Below the pieces are notes generated by a model. That model saw only the letters and a program-made list of their open reading frames with translations, searched no databases and was not told the origin of the DNA. The translations under genes and the position numbers were made by a program. Shown here in pieces: positions 55,161 to 64,000 of a stretch of DNA of 64,000 bases. This DNA comes from Orbus hercynius. GTDB taxonomy: Bacteria > Pseudomonadota > Gammaproteobacteria > Enterobacterales > Orbaceae. Each line of letters begins with the position of its first letter. The first letter of the stretch is position 1. The stretch covers positions 1,051,955 to 1,115,954 of the forward strand of contig NZ_RBWY01000001.1 of assembly GCF_003634275.1 (NCBI RefSeq), written 5' to 3'.

Positions 55161-56162
55161 ATGAAGACGTTAGGTGAATTCATCATTGAAAAACAGCACC
55201 AATTTCCCCATGCAACCGGAGAATTAACCGCCTTGCTTTCGGCGATTAAACTCGGCGCAAAAATTATTAACCGAGATATTAATAAAGCGGGTTTAATTGA
55301 TATTCTTGGCGAAAGTGGTCAGTCAAATATTCAAGGTGAAAAGCAGATGAAACTCGATGCCTTTGCTAATGAAGCTTTAAAGGCAGCTTTGGAAGCACGT
55401 GGCGTGGTCGCGGGTATTGCATCAGAAGAAGAAGATCATCTAGTGATTTTTGGTAAAGATAAAGCAACACATGGCAAATATGTTGTATTAATGGATCCGC
55501 TTGACGGTTCGTCAAACATTGATGTTAATGTATCTGTTGGTACAATATTCTCAATCTATCACCGAATAACCCCTATTGGCACGCCGATTACTGAAGAGGA
55601 TTTTCTACAATCAGGTCATAAACAAGTTGCAGCTGGCTATATTATTTATGGCTCATCAACGATGTTAGTGTATACAACCGGTTGTGGTGTGAATGCCTTT
55701 ACATACGATCCCTCTATCGGCGTATTTTGCCTTTCACATGAAAATGTCCAATTCCCATCAACAGGTAATATGTATTCAATTAATGAAGGGTATTACTCAA
55801 AATTCCCATTAGGGGTCAAAAAATACATCAAATACTGCCAAGAAGAAGATGATGCCACAAATCGCCCTTATACCTCTCGCTATATCGGCTCATTGGTTTC
55901 TGACTTTCATCGTAATTTACTCAAAGGCGGTATTTATATCTATCCAAGTACAGCGCAATATCCAATGGGTAAATTACGTTTGTTATATGAAGCAAATCCT
56001 ATCGCCCTACTTGCTGAGCAGGCGGGGGGTAAAGCAAGTAATGGCACCAAACGCATCTTAGATATTGAACCACGTAAATTACATGAACGCACCCCACTTT
56101 TTGTTGGGATGGAAAGTATGGTTAACGATGCAGAAAAATTTATGGCTGAATCAATAGAATAA
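55161..56162 (+). CDS. fbp: Fructose-1,6-bisphosphatase class I
   Basis: 333 residues. Gluconeogenic hydrolysis of fructose 1,6-bisphosphate. [40 protein letters not shown] at the start; metal-binding EEED and [61 protein letters not shown]. The frame opens at 55140, but ATG 55161 gives the family start and has AGGAT upstream. Single gene. Confidence 0.97.
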   Translation: MKTLGEFIIEKQHQFPHATGELTALLSAIKLGAKIINRDINKAGLIDILGESGQSNIQGEKQMKLDAFANEALKAALEARGVVAGIASEEEDHLVIFGKDKATHGKYVVLMDPLDGSSNIDVNVSVGTIFSIYHRITPIGTPITEEDFLQSGHKQVAAGYIIYGSSTMLVYTTGCGVNAFTYDPSIGVFCLSHENVQFPSTGNMYSINEGYYSKFPLGVKKYIKYCQEEDDATNRPYTSRYIGSLVSDFHRNLLKGGIYIYPSTAQYPMGKLRLLYEANPIALLAEQAGGKASNGTKRILDIEPRKLHERTPLFVGMESMVNDAEKFMAESIE

Positions 56163-56306
56163 TTGTTTGTTATAACTGTTTGTTAATTCTTCAAGTTATA
56201 TCATAATAAGTCGATTATTTAGCTAGATACATAGATTTTACTCATGTTACATGATAAATTTAGCTTACAATTTCTTTATTTGACAACAACATAAGGACTG
56301 AGAACA

Positions 56307-57872
56307 ATGTATATAGGTATCCCAAAAGAAAGGTTACCGAACGAAGGTAGACTAGCGGCGACACCACAAACAGTGGGACAGTTGCTTAAACTAGGCTTCA
56401 GCGTATCGGTAGAAGAAGGGGCAGGCCAAGTTGCCAATTTTTCAGATCAAGCGTTTATTGATGCTGGTGCAACAATCCAAAATACGCACGATATCTGGCA
56501 AAATGATTTAATTTTAAAACTTCATGCGCCAACAGATGAAGAGATCGAGTTAATTAAATCCGGTGCGGCGTTAATCAGTTATATTTATCCGGCTCAACAT
56601 CAAGAACTGTTAACGAAATTAGCAGCAAAAAATGTGACGGTTATGGCAATGGACTGTGTGCCACGTATTTCCAGAGCACAATCATTGGATGCATTAAGTT
56701 CAATGTCAAATATTTCAGGTTATCGCTCAGTGATTGAAGCGGCTAACCAATTTGGTCGGTTTTTCACCGGGCAAGTGACCGCTGCCGGTAAAGTACCACC
56801 AGCCAAAATTCTTGTCATCGGTGCTGGCGTTGCCGGTCTTGCTGCTATCGGTGCAGGGGTGAGCTTAGGAGCGATTGTCCGTGCATTTGATACCCGCCCA
56901 GAAGTGGCAGAGCAAATTCACAGTATGGGCGCTGAATTCTTAGAATTAGATTTTGAAGAAGAAGCCGGTTCAGGCGATGGCTATGCCAAGCAAATGTCAG
57001 CAGCCTTCATTGAAGCTGAAATGGCATTATTTGCCGCGCAAGCTAAAGACGTTGATATTATTATCACCACAGCATTAATCCCGGGCAAACCTGCACCAAA
57101 ACTCATTTCAAAAGAAATGGTAGAGTCAATGAAACCAGGTAGTGTCATTGTTGACTTAGCGGCAATTACGGGTGGTAACTGTGAATTAACCCGTCCTGGC
57201 GAAGTGTACGAAACTGACAACAAAGTTAAAATTATCGGTTACACTGATTTAGCAAACCGTATGCCAGCTCAAGCTTCACAGCTTTATGGCACCAATATTG
57301 TTAACTTGCTAAAATTACTTGCCAAAGAGAAAGATGGCAAGATTAACATTAATTTTGATGATGTCGTTATCCGGGGCGTTACTGTCGTTAAAGATCAGGA
57401 AATCACATGGCCTGCCCCACCAATTAAAGTATCAGCACAGCAACAAAAACCTGCTGTAAAACCGGTTGCCAAACCAGCGCCAACACCAATGGCGCCACAG
57501 AAAAAATACAGCATTTTAGCATTAATATTAATTGCGTTTTTCTGGCTTGCATCGGTCGTACCTGATAGTTTCTTATCACACTTTACCGTTTTCGCACTAT
57601 CGTGTGTTGTTGGTTATTATGTCGTATGGAATGTCACGCACTCCCTTCATACACCGCTTATGTCGGTAACAAATGCAATATCAGGCATTATTTTGGTCGG
57701 TGCAATTCTACAAATGGGGCAAGATGATGGCGTTATTACATTTATCGCATTTATTGCCATACTCATCGCCAGTGTTAATATTTTTGGTGGCTTCTTTGTT
57801 ACTCACCGCATGCTTAAAATGTTCCAGCGTGGAAGCAATGATAACAAAGGCAAAAAAGGAAAAGGAGAATAA
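56307..57872 (+). CDS. pntA: NAD(P) transhydrogenase subunit alpha
   Basis: 521 residues. With PntB, transfers hydride from NADH to NADP+ using the proton gradient. NAD-binding domain [81 protein letters not shown]; then a Pro/Lys/Ala-rich linker (about 375-400) and four membrane helices (about 405-510). AAGGA precedes the ATG. It is followed by pntB after two bases. Confidence 0.97.
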   Translation: MYIGIPKERLPNEGRLAATPQTVGQLLKLGFSVSVEEGAGQVANFSDQAFIDAGATIQNTHDIWQNDLILKLHAPTDEEIELIKSGAALISYIYPAQHQELLTKLAAKNVTVMAMDCVPRISRAQSLDALSSMSNISGYRSVIEAANQFGRFFTGQVTAAGKVPPAKILVIGAGVAGLAAIGAGVSLGAIVRAFDTRPEVAEQIHSMGAEFLELDFEEEAGSGDGYAKQMSAAFIEAEMALFAAQAKDVDIIITTALIPGKPAPKLISKEMVESMKPGSVIVDLAAITGGNCELTRPGEVYETDNKVKIIGYTDLANRMPAQASQLYGTNIVNLLKLLAKEKDGKININFDDVVIRGVTVVKDQEITWPAPPIKVSAQQQKPAVKPVAKPAPTPMAPQKKYSILALILIAFFWLASVVPDSFLSHFTVFALSCVVGYYVVWNVTHSLHTPLMSVTNAISGIILVGAILQMGQDDGVITFIAFIAILIASVNIFGGFFVTHRMLKMFQRGSNDNKGKKGKGE

Positions 57873-57874
57873 AC

Positions 57875-59269
57875 ATGCTGAGTCAAGGAATTATTCAGGC
57901 CGCTTATGTTATTGCAGCGTTACTGTTTATTTTTAGTTTACAAGGATTATCTAATCAAGAGTCAGCCCGTTCAGGTAATATCTACGGTATTATTGGTATG
58001 GTTATTGCCTTACTTGCAACCGTATTTAGCATTACCGATGGATTTCATTGGATCTTCATCGCGATGATTATTGGTGCCGCTATTGGTTTATATCTGGCTA
58101 AAAAAGTTGAAATGACCCAAATGCCAGAATTAGTGGCATTATTACATAGCTTTGTTGGTATGGCAGCGGTACTCGTTGGTTTTAATAGCTTTTTAGATCC
58201 TCACATCGCGCTATTCACAGGTGGTGAGCTAACGGTACATTTAGTTGAAATTTTCATTGGTGTATTTATCGGTGCTGTCACCTTCTCAGGTTCAGTCATT
58301 GCCTTTGGTAAACTAAATGGCCGTATTAGTTCTAAAGCCTTAATGTTACCAAATAAACATTATTTAAACTTAGCGGCGATTATCGTATCAGTGCTATTAA
58401 TGTTTGCATTTGTTCATCTTGAAACCGGCTTTGTAGCATTTTTATGCCTATTCATTATGACCATTATTGCCTTTGCCTTTGGTGTGCATTTAGTTGCCTC
58501 AATTGGTGGCGCAGATATGCCTGTAGTTATTTCAATGCTAAACTCATACTCTGGTTGGGCTGCTGCTGCTGCCGGCTTTATGTTAAGCAACGATCTATTA
58601 ATTGTAACAGGTGCCTTAGTCGGTTCTTCCGGTGCAATCTTGTCTTACATTATGTGTAAAGCAATGAATCGTTCATTTATTAGTGTTATTGCTGGTGGCT
58701 TTGGTAATGATAGCCCAGCAGCTAGCAGTAGTGATGAAGAGATGGGTGAATACCGCGAAATGCAACCTGTAGATGTTGCCCAAGTACTGAAAGAAGCCCG
58801 CTCTGTGATTATCGTACCAGGTTATGGTATGGCTGTTGCGCAAGCACAAGGTGCGGTGAGTAATATCACTGAAAAGCTACGCAATATGGGTATTGAAGTC
58901 CGTTTTGGTATCCACCCGGTTGCTGGTCGTTTACCTGGTCATATGAATGTACTATTAGCAGAAGCAAAAGTGCCTTATGATATTGTGCTGGAAATGGATG
59001 AAATTAATGAAGATTTTCCTGATACGGATGTTGTGTGGGTTATTGGTGCTAACGATACCGTCAACCCGGCTGCAGAAGAAGATCCAAGTAGCCCAATTGC
59101 TGGCATGCCAGTACTTGAAGTGTGGAAAGCAAAAACCGTTATTATCTCAAAACGTTCAATGAATACCGGTTACGCTGGCGTGCAAAACCCACTCTTCTTC
59201 AAGGAAAACAGCTATATGTTATTTGGCGATGCAAAAGCAAGTGTTGAAAAAGTCTTACAAGATATTTAA
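57875..59269 (+). CDS. pntB: NAD(P) transhydrogenase subunit beta
   Basis: 464 residues. About nine membrane helices (to about 265) and the NADP-binding domain [124 protein letters not shown] lies six bases before the ATG within the end of pntA. It is terminated by the hairpin at 59291. Confidence 0.97.
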   Translation: MLSQGIIQAAYVIAALLFIFSLQGLSNQESARSGNIYGIIGMVIALLATVFSITDGFHWIFIAMIIGAAIGLYLAKKVEMTQMPELVALLHSFVGMAAVLVGFNSFLDPHIALFTGGELTVHLVEIFIGVFIGAVTFSGSVIAFGKLNGRISSKALMLPNKHYLNLAAIIVSVLLMFAFVHLETGFVAFLCLFIMTIIAFAFGVHLVASIGGADMPVVISMLNSYSGWAAAAAGFMLSNDLLIVTGALVGSSGAILSYIMCKAMNRSFISVIAGGFGNDSPAASSSDEEMGEYREMQPVDVAQVLKEARSVIIVPGYGMAVAQAQGAVSNITEKLRNMGIEVRFGIHPVAGRLPGHMNVLLAEAKVPYDIVLEMDEINEDFPDTDVVWVIGANDTVNPAAEEDPSSPIAGMPVLEVWKAKTVIISKRSMNTGYAGVQNPLFFKENSYMLFGDAKASVEKVLQDI

Positions 59270-59287
59270 TACTTTATTTTCATCATT

Positions 59288-59320
59288 AAAAAACTCGCTA
59301 TAAAGCGAGTTTTTTATTTT
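59288..59320. terminator. Bidirectional terminator between pntB and cysZ
   Basis: AAACTCGCT (59291-59299) pairs with AGCGAGTTT (59304-59312), loop ATAA; TTTTATTTTT follows on the plus strand and TTTAATG on the minus strand. It ends both convergent genes. Confidence 0.9.
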
Positions 59321-59334
59321 TCATGAATCATATC

Positions 59335-60114
59335 TCACGGTTTTTTGACGAATAAATCAGTACTTTCACGCGTGGTTCGCGTGTAGACTTGATTTCGGTA
59401 ACGATCAACCCACATTGCCGTTGCACCACATACCGCAACCGGCATAATAATTAAATTTAAAATTGGAATCATCGTACATAAACTCACCAGTATGCCAAAC
59501 AAAGTATTATCCATTTTATCTTGCTGTAACAGTTGACGCATTTGATAAAAACTGACCTTATGATTATCAAATGCGTAATCAGCATACTGAATGTTAATCA
59601 TCCAAGCAGTAAATAAAAACCACAAAATGGGGGTAACAAACTGGCCAAAAACAGGAATAAAATAGCTCAGTAATAAAGGAATACTCCACAATATATAATA
59701 GACTAATTTTTTCAGCTCCCGATTCATTATTCGGGGAATATCTTTTACTAAACTCCACATTGTCGTATCGGGTGCCGGTGAGTCAGTTAAATACGCTTCC
59801 ACTTGCTCAGCTAACAAACCATTAAAAGGTGCGGCAATAACATTGGTTATTGTGCTAAAAAAATAACAAAAGAAAATGGAGAATGTTATAACAATGATCA
59901 ACGTTGCTAAATAACTTAGCCACTGTAACCAAGCTGGCATATACCCTAAGCCAAAATCAACTGCTGAGGTTATCATTGAAAAAAACCAATAAAATAATAA
60001 TGACATAATCAAGATATTGGCCAACATTGGCATAATCACATAATGCCGGATATTTGGTAGTTGAATTAACGACCAACCTTGACTAAAGTAATCTAGGCTT
60101 GTTTTTTTATTCAT
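59335..60114 (-). CDS. cysZ: Sulfate transporter CysZ
   Basis: 259 residues, about four membrane helices plus re-entrant hydrophobic hairpins. Sulfate uptake for cysteine synthesis. Family pieces: YFSQGWSLIQLPNIRHYVIMPMLANILIM, TITNVIAAPFNGLLAEQVEAYLTD, LKKLVYYILWSIPLLLSYFIPVFG, YADYAFDNHKVSFYQMRQLL and IMPVAVCGATAMWVDRYR. It overlaps the end of tmcA by 8 bases, so the two are co-translated. cysK, its frequent neighbour, is not present. Confidence 0.95.
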   Translation of the reverse strand: MNKKTSLDYFSQGWSLIQLPNIRHYVIMPMLANILIMSLLFYWFFSMITSAVDFGLGYMPAWLQWLSYLATLIIVITFSIFFCYFFSTITNVIAAPFNGLLAEQVEAYLTDSPAPDTTMWSLVKDIPRIMNRELKKLVYYILWSIPLLLSYFIPVFGQFVTPILWFLFTAWMINIQYADYAFDNHKVSFYQMRQLLQQDKMDNTLFGILVSLCTMIPILNLIIMPVAVCGATAMWVDRYRNQVYTRTTRESTDLFVKKP

Positions 60115-62125
60115 TTATGGATCCTTGCATAGCAATAAACTGATAAATTTCGGTACGTAATAATGTTAATAGTTGATTTTTACCAGATAACTGAAAACTG
60201 GCAATAACCGGTTTTTCATCAAACTGATTTAAAACCAAACTCATCAGCAACGGCAATCGTGATTGATGCTCAAGGCAAAAATGCTTTATCCAATTCGCTA
60301 GCCGAGATAAAACCGCAAAACTGGCCGAATAAGCATAATGGGTTGTAGCAAATAAAGATAATTCTGCCCAGTCTCTATCCGTCAATGCTTGCTCATCATC
60401 AATCATAATGGGTAAATCAATCGGAATAAATCGTTTTAACCAGTACCAATTTCGCGCTAAGCGTTGTTTTAAAGTATGACATAACTCTGTACCCGCCGGC
60501 GTTAGCGGATAAATCGCCATCACGGCATAACTACCGCTGCTCGCCTCTTTATTACTGCCGACATGCACAGGCACAAAACCGCAGTTTATCCAAAATGCCA
60601 GCATATCGGCACTATATGCAAAGCTGACTGACACAAAGGCGCAATCGCTCTGACGAGCATCATCGATTAACTCAGCTAAAAGAGTGCGCGCAATACCACG
60701 TTGGCGCAGTGCATTAACAACAGCGATGCGATTTACACGAATAGAGCGCAATATAGCGGCGGTAGGTTCACCAGCATGAGCAACTAACGATTGCGCAACT
60801 AAATTGCCTTTAGGGCGGCGATAGCCTTTTAATATTTGATCAATCACGTTAGCCGTGAGCCCGCCTTCGCAAATACCAATGAGTACCCCGGCCAACGAAC
60901 TACCGCCTAACGTTGCACGATACAGCCATAAATTTTTAGCATCAAGTAAACGCCTTAGGTCAATTAAAGTCGTACGATAGTGCGCCGTTTTGAGTAACCC
61001 AAAAAATGCCGCTAAGCTATCAGTTGATGCGACGAGTTCATCTTGTGTAATCTTTTTAACGAGCAATTGGTAATCGTAGCAGTTTGCTTGATTGTTTTGC
61101 CCAAGCGCAACGGTTAGATTATCAATAAAGTGCTCTAATGGATCATGGTTCTGCCAGCGAATAGGAGTGGTTAAATGTAGCATCGCCACTTGATCATGCT
61201 GCTGATACTTGGCAAGTAATTTCAGTAATAAACCTTGCCCTGTCCCTTCATAACCATCAGTGGTAGTTGTCAATAAAATGCGTTTGAACCCCTCAATTAA
61301 TTGCACTAGCATCGGCAGTGGAATCATTGCTGCTTCATCAATAATCAACCATTTGGGTTGAATGAGTGATGAATTTAATTGCATGATTAACTCATCGGGT
61401 GCAATAAACCGTGCTTTATCGGCAGCAAAGCGCATTAAGGTCGTGACAGACTGTCTATTAGGTGCGGTAATCCAACAATCATGATAAGTTGCAAATGACC
61501 CCGCTAAAGCCGATTTACCCCGTCCTCGTTTTGCTGTTATGACGATAATACGCTGTTCAAGCTTGAGAACACGCTCAAGCAACTGCTGTTGCTCAAAATA
61601 GTTTTGCGGCAGATCACATTTTTGATAAGTGAGATAATGCGGAGGTATCTGTTTAGTAAAATAGTCCTCATGTTGGGCAGTATTGAGTTCAAAGCAATCG
61701 ATACTATGAGGAGCTCGGCGCTGCTGCAATAAAATCATCTCATTTAGATGCTTAACAAAGTGAGGCACATTAATGGCAGCGGGTAATTCACTCCAACGTA
61801 AGCTATCTTGATCTTGCCAATGGGTAAATGACATCGGCAAGATTAATACACAAAGGCTTGATGCAACGAGTGTACCGGTTAATATCGCCAGCGCCTCTAG
61901 ATCAAAACCGTCTCGCGCATCAAAAATAGCGTGCTGAAATTCCTGTCCAAGTAATAATTTGGCTTGATTGGTCGAATAATAAGTGGCTGCGCTAACTGGC
62001 AATTTTTGCTCATCAGCGACCGCGATCCAATCACCAGCAATCGTTGTTGTCGTGTAATTAAGTTGGGTGGTAATTGATTGATTATCACCACGCAAAATGA
62101 TCAGATGGCGTGCAAAAGAACTCAT
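60107..62125 (-). CDS. tmcA: tRNA(Met) cytidine acetyltransferase TmcA
   Basis: About 672 residues. Makes ac4C34 in elongator tRNA-Met with ATP and acetyl-CoA. N-terminal DUF1726 part (GQEFQHAIFDARDGFDLEALAILTGTL), RecD-like helicase with Walker A ITAKRGRGKSALAGSF and Walker B LIIDEAAMIPLPML, LLTTTTDGYEGTGQGLLLKL, then the GNAT acetyltransferase (RSIRVNRIAVVNALRQRGIARTLLAELI). ATG 62125 is used; an in-frame TTG at 62149, inside the end of the DUF441 gene, is possible and would add eight residues. Neither has a well-spaced ribosome binding site. Confidence 0.94.
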   Translation of the reverse strand: MSSFARHLIILRGDNQSITTQLNYTTTTIAGDWIAVADEQKLPVSAATYYSTNQAKLLLGQEFQHAIFDARDGFDLEALAILTGTLVASSLCVLILPMSFTHWQDQDSLRWSELPAAINVPHFVKHLNEMILLQQRRAPHSIDCFELNTAQHEDYFTKQIPPHYLTYQKCDLPQNYFEQQQLLERVLKLEQRIIVITAKRGRGKSALAGSFATYHDCWITAPNRQSVTTLMRFAADKARFIAPDELIMQLNSSLIQPKWLIIDEAAMIPLPMLVQLIEGFKRILLTTTTDGYEGTGQGLLLKLLAKYQQHDQVAMLHLTTPIRWQNHDPLEHFIDNLTVALGQNNQANCYDYQLLVKKITQDELVASTDSLAAFFGLLKTAHYRTTLIDLRRLLDAKNLWLYRATLGGSSLAGVLIGICEGGLTANVIDQILKGYRRPKGNLVAQSLVAHAGEPTAAILRSIRVNRIAVVNALRQRGIARTLLAELIDDARQSDCAFVSVSFAYSADMLAFWINCGFVPVHVGSNKEASSGSYAVMAIYPLTPAGTELCHTLKQRLARNWYWLKRFIPIDLPIMIDDEQALTDRDWAELSLFATTHYAYSASFAVLSRLANWIKHFCLEHQSRLPLLMSLVLNQFDEKPVIASFQLSGKNQLLTLLRTEIYQFIAMQGSINE

Positions 62126-62135
62126 TGGTAAAATG

Positions 62136-62591
62136 TTAACCTTTACCAATCATCAATGACAGTATTCCACCAGCAATTAATGGCCCAACGGGAATGCCTT
62201 TGAAAAAAGCAACGCCAATCAGTGTGCCAATAATTAATCCGTTAATGATCGTCGGATTAGCCCCCATCAACGAGACGCCTCGTGTGCCTAACCAAGAGAC
62301 AATAATCCCAACCACAATCGCCAAGATTGATTGCCAAGTTGCAAACGATCTTAAAATATCTTTTATGCCAAGGGAACCATTAGCCAATGGCACCATCATT
62401 GCCGCAGTCAAAATAACAATGCCAACAGTTAAGCCGTATCGATTTAAAACGGGAAGGTATTGATTAAGCGGCGTGAGCTTAAAGAGCAGCAGTAATAGTA
62501 CCGCAAAGGTCACGGTATTATTATGCGTCAAATAGCAAAGTGCAGCTAAAGCTAATAAAATAAAAAAAGAAACATCAAACTGTGCCATCAT
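62136..62591 (-). CDS. DUF441 (YeaL-type) membrane protein
   Basis: 151 residues, about four membrane helices. Like E. coli YeaL: AQFDVSFFILLALAALCYLTHNNTVTFAVLLLLLFKLTPLNQYLPVL, GLTVGIVILTAAMMVPLANGSLG, GIIVSWLGTRGVSLMGANPTIINGLIIGTLIGVAFFKGIPVGPLIAGGILSLMIGKG. Function unknown. GAGGGG lies nine bases before ATG 62591, which is preferred over ATG 62600 that abuts the same site. First of DUF441-tmcA-cysZ, tightly packed. Confidence 0.9.
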   Translation of the reverse strand: MMAQFDVSFFILLALAALCYLTHNNTVTFAVLLLLLFKLTPLNQYLPVLNRYGLTVGIVILTAAMMVPLANGSLGIKDILRSFATWQSILAIVVGIIVSWLGTRGVSLMGANPTIINGLIIGTLIGVAFFKGIPVGPLIAGGILSLMIGKG

Positions 62592-62687
62592 TGTATTCAT
62601 CCCCTCATTTCGCCACTCAATCACTAGTCGCTAATTATCTGAGGTTGTTGACCTTATCAAGCACCCACTAGGTACCGAAAATGTCGA

Positions 62688-62707
62688 CTTTATCATCAAA
62701 GATAAAG
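62688..62707 (-). terminator. Possible terminator of purC
   Basis: CTTTATC (62688-62694) pairs with GATAAAG (62701-62707), 6-nt loop. It is 40 nt after the purC stop; the T tract (CATTTT) on the minus strand is offset by several bases. Confidence 0.35.
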
Positions 62708-62747
62708 CCGATAAATAGATAAGGCATTGATTAAAATAGATGACTAA

Positions 62748-63458
62748 TTATAGCGGAACACCGATACGGTGAGCAACCTCTTCATAAGCCTCAATCACGC
62801 CACCTAATCCTTGGCGAAAGCGATCTTTATCCATTTTTTTCAGCGTTTCTTTTTCCCACAGCCGGCAACCATCTGGTGAAAATTCGTCGCCTAATACGAT
62901 TTGCCCTTTAAACATGCCAAATTCTAATTTGTAGTCAATGAGAATTAAGCCGGCTTGATCAAAAATAGCACTGAGTATGGTATTAATCTTAAAGCTGAGT
63001 TCTTTCATTTGCTTAAGCTGATCTTCCGTTGCCCAACCAAAGGCACGGCAATGAGACTCATTGACCATTGGATCATGCAGCGCATCATTTTTTAAAAACA
63101 GTTCAAACGTTGGCGGATTAAGTACCATCCCCTCTTCAATCCCTAGTCGTTTGACCAATGAACCAGCTGCCCGGTTGCGCACTACACACTCAACTGGCAC
63201 CATATCGAGTTTTTTTACCAGCACTTCATTATCAGACAATAGCTGTTCAACCTGCGTTGGCACGCCAGCTTGAGCAAGCTTGGTCATAATAAAGTGGTTA
63301 AATTTATTATTTACCTCGCCTTTTCTGTCTAGCTGCTCAATGCACAGACCATCAAAAGCAGAGGTATCATTTCTAAACTCAAGAATCAGTAAATCAGGGT
63401 TACTTGTTGTATAAACAGTTTTGGCTTTACCACGATATAATTCAGCTAATTTTTTCAT
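62748..63458 (-). CDS. purC: SAICAR synthetase (phosphoribosylaminoimidazole-succinocarboxamide synthase)
   Basis: 236 residues (E. coli 237). Purine synthesis, joins aspartate to CAIR with [128 protein letters not shown] 63458 fits the family start; ATG 63470, four codons earlier, is also possible. It follows bamC, as in other gammaproteobacteria. Confidence 0.97.
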   Translation of the reverse strand: MKKLAELYRGKAKTVYTTSNPDLLILEFRNDTSAFDGLCIEQLDRKGEVNNKFNHFIMTKLAQAGVPTQVEQLLSDNEVLVKKLDMVPVECVVRNRAAGSLVKRLGIEEGMVLNPPTFELFLKNDALHDPMVNESHCRAFGWATEDQLKQMKELSFKINTILSAIFDQAGLILIDYKLEFGMFKGQIVLGDEFSPDGCRLWEKETLKKMDKDRFRQGLGGVIEAYEEVAHRIGVPL

Positions 63459-63505
63459 TTCCAGGTCCATTAATTAATCAATAAAACAGAAGAAACATAA
63501 AATAA

Positions 63506-63529
63506 TTAAGGCGCATTAATGCGCCTTAT
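63506..63529 (-). terminator. Hairpin between bamC and purC
   Basis: AAGGCGCAT (63508-63516) pairs with ATGCGCCTT (63519-63527). On the minus strand TTAATTATTTT comes after. It ends bamC or attenuates read-through into purC. Confidence 0.65.
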
Positions 63530-63530
63530 C

Positions 63531-64000
63531 CTAATTAACTGCTTGGTTTTGCGAGGGGACTACGGCTGATCTCATCAACAAATTAAAAAATTCATTGGTA
63601 TAATATTGACGCTCAATCGCACTCGGTATGTCTTGCCCCATTCGTTGTAATGACACAAGTTCAAGAGTGATGTACTCACGCCCACTCGCCAGTTTACGTT
63701 GCAATAAATAACTGGCTTCAACTGGCTGTGGATCATCCGTGCGGTAAACAAATCGTGTGCCAGTTTTAATCACAGAACTGTCATTACGTTCAGCACTGAT
63801 ATTATTAGTACTTAAAATAGCTGGAATTTGTGACCAAAAATTCGCATAACTCGGTGAGTCAAACTTAATCATACCCGATTGGTAAGTGACATAGCTATCA
63901 GCAATCGTTGGTAGTGGCAAAGATGGTGGACGAATGTCAACCGCTTTACCCACTTCGCCTTTCGTCGTGACAGGAAAAATATAGTATTCGTTTGATGCTG
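63531..64000 (-). CDS. bamC: Outer-membrane assembly lipoprotein BamC, 5' end outside the window
   Basis: The frame runs to the right edge, so the signal peptide is outside. The visible part starts with IFPVTTKGEVGKAVDIRPPSLPLP, which aligns with the E. coli BamC GKALDIRPP segment that follows its BamD-binding lasso, and continues through one helix-grip domain ending YYTNEFFNLLMRSA. It then stops (QNQAVN) where E. coli BamC goes on with a second helix-grip domain of about 120 residues. Only 60 bp with a hairpin separate it from purC, so no split second part exists. The identification is from the conserved segment and the bamC-purC order. Confidence 0.82.
   Translation of the reverse strand, partial: ASNEYYIFPVTTKGEVGKAVDIRPPSLPLPTIADSYVTYQSGMIKFDSPSYANFWSQIPAILSTNNISAERNDSSVIKTGTRFVYRTDDPQPVEASYLLQRKLASGREYITLELVSLQRMGQDIPSAIERQYYTNEFFNLLMRSAVVPSQNQAVN

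Noticed and set aside
1-64000. CRISPR array, integron or insertion sequence
   Set aside because: No regularly spaced repeat of 25-40 bp, no transposase or integrase frame and no attC-like element was found by reading through both strands.

Overview
The window is an AT-rich, gene-dense chromosomal segment from a gammaproteobacterium. Almost every housekeeping protein (MutS, RsmI, NlpD, Rho, DnaQ, RnhA, GshA, RlmC, RsmC, HolD, RimI, Fbp, PntAB, CysZ, TmcA, PurC) aligns over its full length with what I remember of the enterobacterial protein. Low GC, citrate lyase, an anaerobic haem-degradation locus, D-arabitol catabolism and a small-genome style layout suggest a host-associated facultative anaerobe of the Orbaceae (Gilliamella/Orbus/Frischella group) or a close relative. 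That placement is inference and was not tested by a search.

Layout. 1-1409: end of a citrate lyase operon (citF 3' end, citX). 1617-4574 (minus): an isolated tadE/tadF/tadG-like trio with no flp or tadABC beside it. 5185-7743: mutS. 7820-13351: a D-arabitol (dal) locus with a SorC-type regulator divergent from dalD, dalK and dalT. dalK carries an in-frame amber codon. The divergent spacer has a CRP-like site and a repeated operator-like motif. 13418-19428: rlmF, a secreted DUF4432 protein, gpmA, nlpD, rsmI and ygfX. 19540-27068: a complete chu-type haem uptake and anaerobic haem degradation locus, chuW-X-Y-U-V (minus) divergent from chuA-chuT (plus), with two Fur boxes placed on the two promoters. 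27215-31248: ygfZ, fdhD, a DedA protein, gnd. 31502-33287: rho and tRNA-Asp. 33423-42132: dnaQ/rnhA divergent pair, gloB, mltD, then rlmC-racD-gshA-yafD (minus) and an EamA transporter. 42237-46480: a cold-shock gene, a 3-hydroxybutyrate-oligomer-hydrolase-like secreted protein, a Mu-like immunity pair (ner and a c/cI-type repressor, divergent) without the rest of a prophage, and a 29-codon ORF with a strong ribosome binding site. 46617-50100: mgtA preceded by a leader of about 600 nt with its own promoter, a small leader ORF and a G/C hairpin. 50101-54181: rsmC, holD-rimI-thiN, and a pair of secreted proteins of unknown function. 54270-64000: ybgI, fbp, pntAB, cysZ/tmcA/DUF441, purC and a short bamC.

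Working together. The chu genes form one pathway: outer-membrane receptor, periplasmic binding protein, ABC importer, radical-SAM ring opening of haem, haem chaperone and anaerobilin reductase, all likely under Fur. The dal genes would take D-arabitol in, oxidise it to D-xylulose and phosphorylate it, except that the kinase reading frame is interrupted. gnd, fbp, gpmA and pntAB are ordinary central metabolism. The points most worth a second look are the mgtA leader, the Mu-like immunity remnant whose repressor lacks the autocleavage serine, the 3HB-oligomer-hydrolase homologue that appears to lack its nucleophile, the dalK amber codon, the orphan tad trio and the one-domain BamC. I found no CRISPR array, no intact insertion sequence and no rRNA gene.
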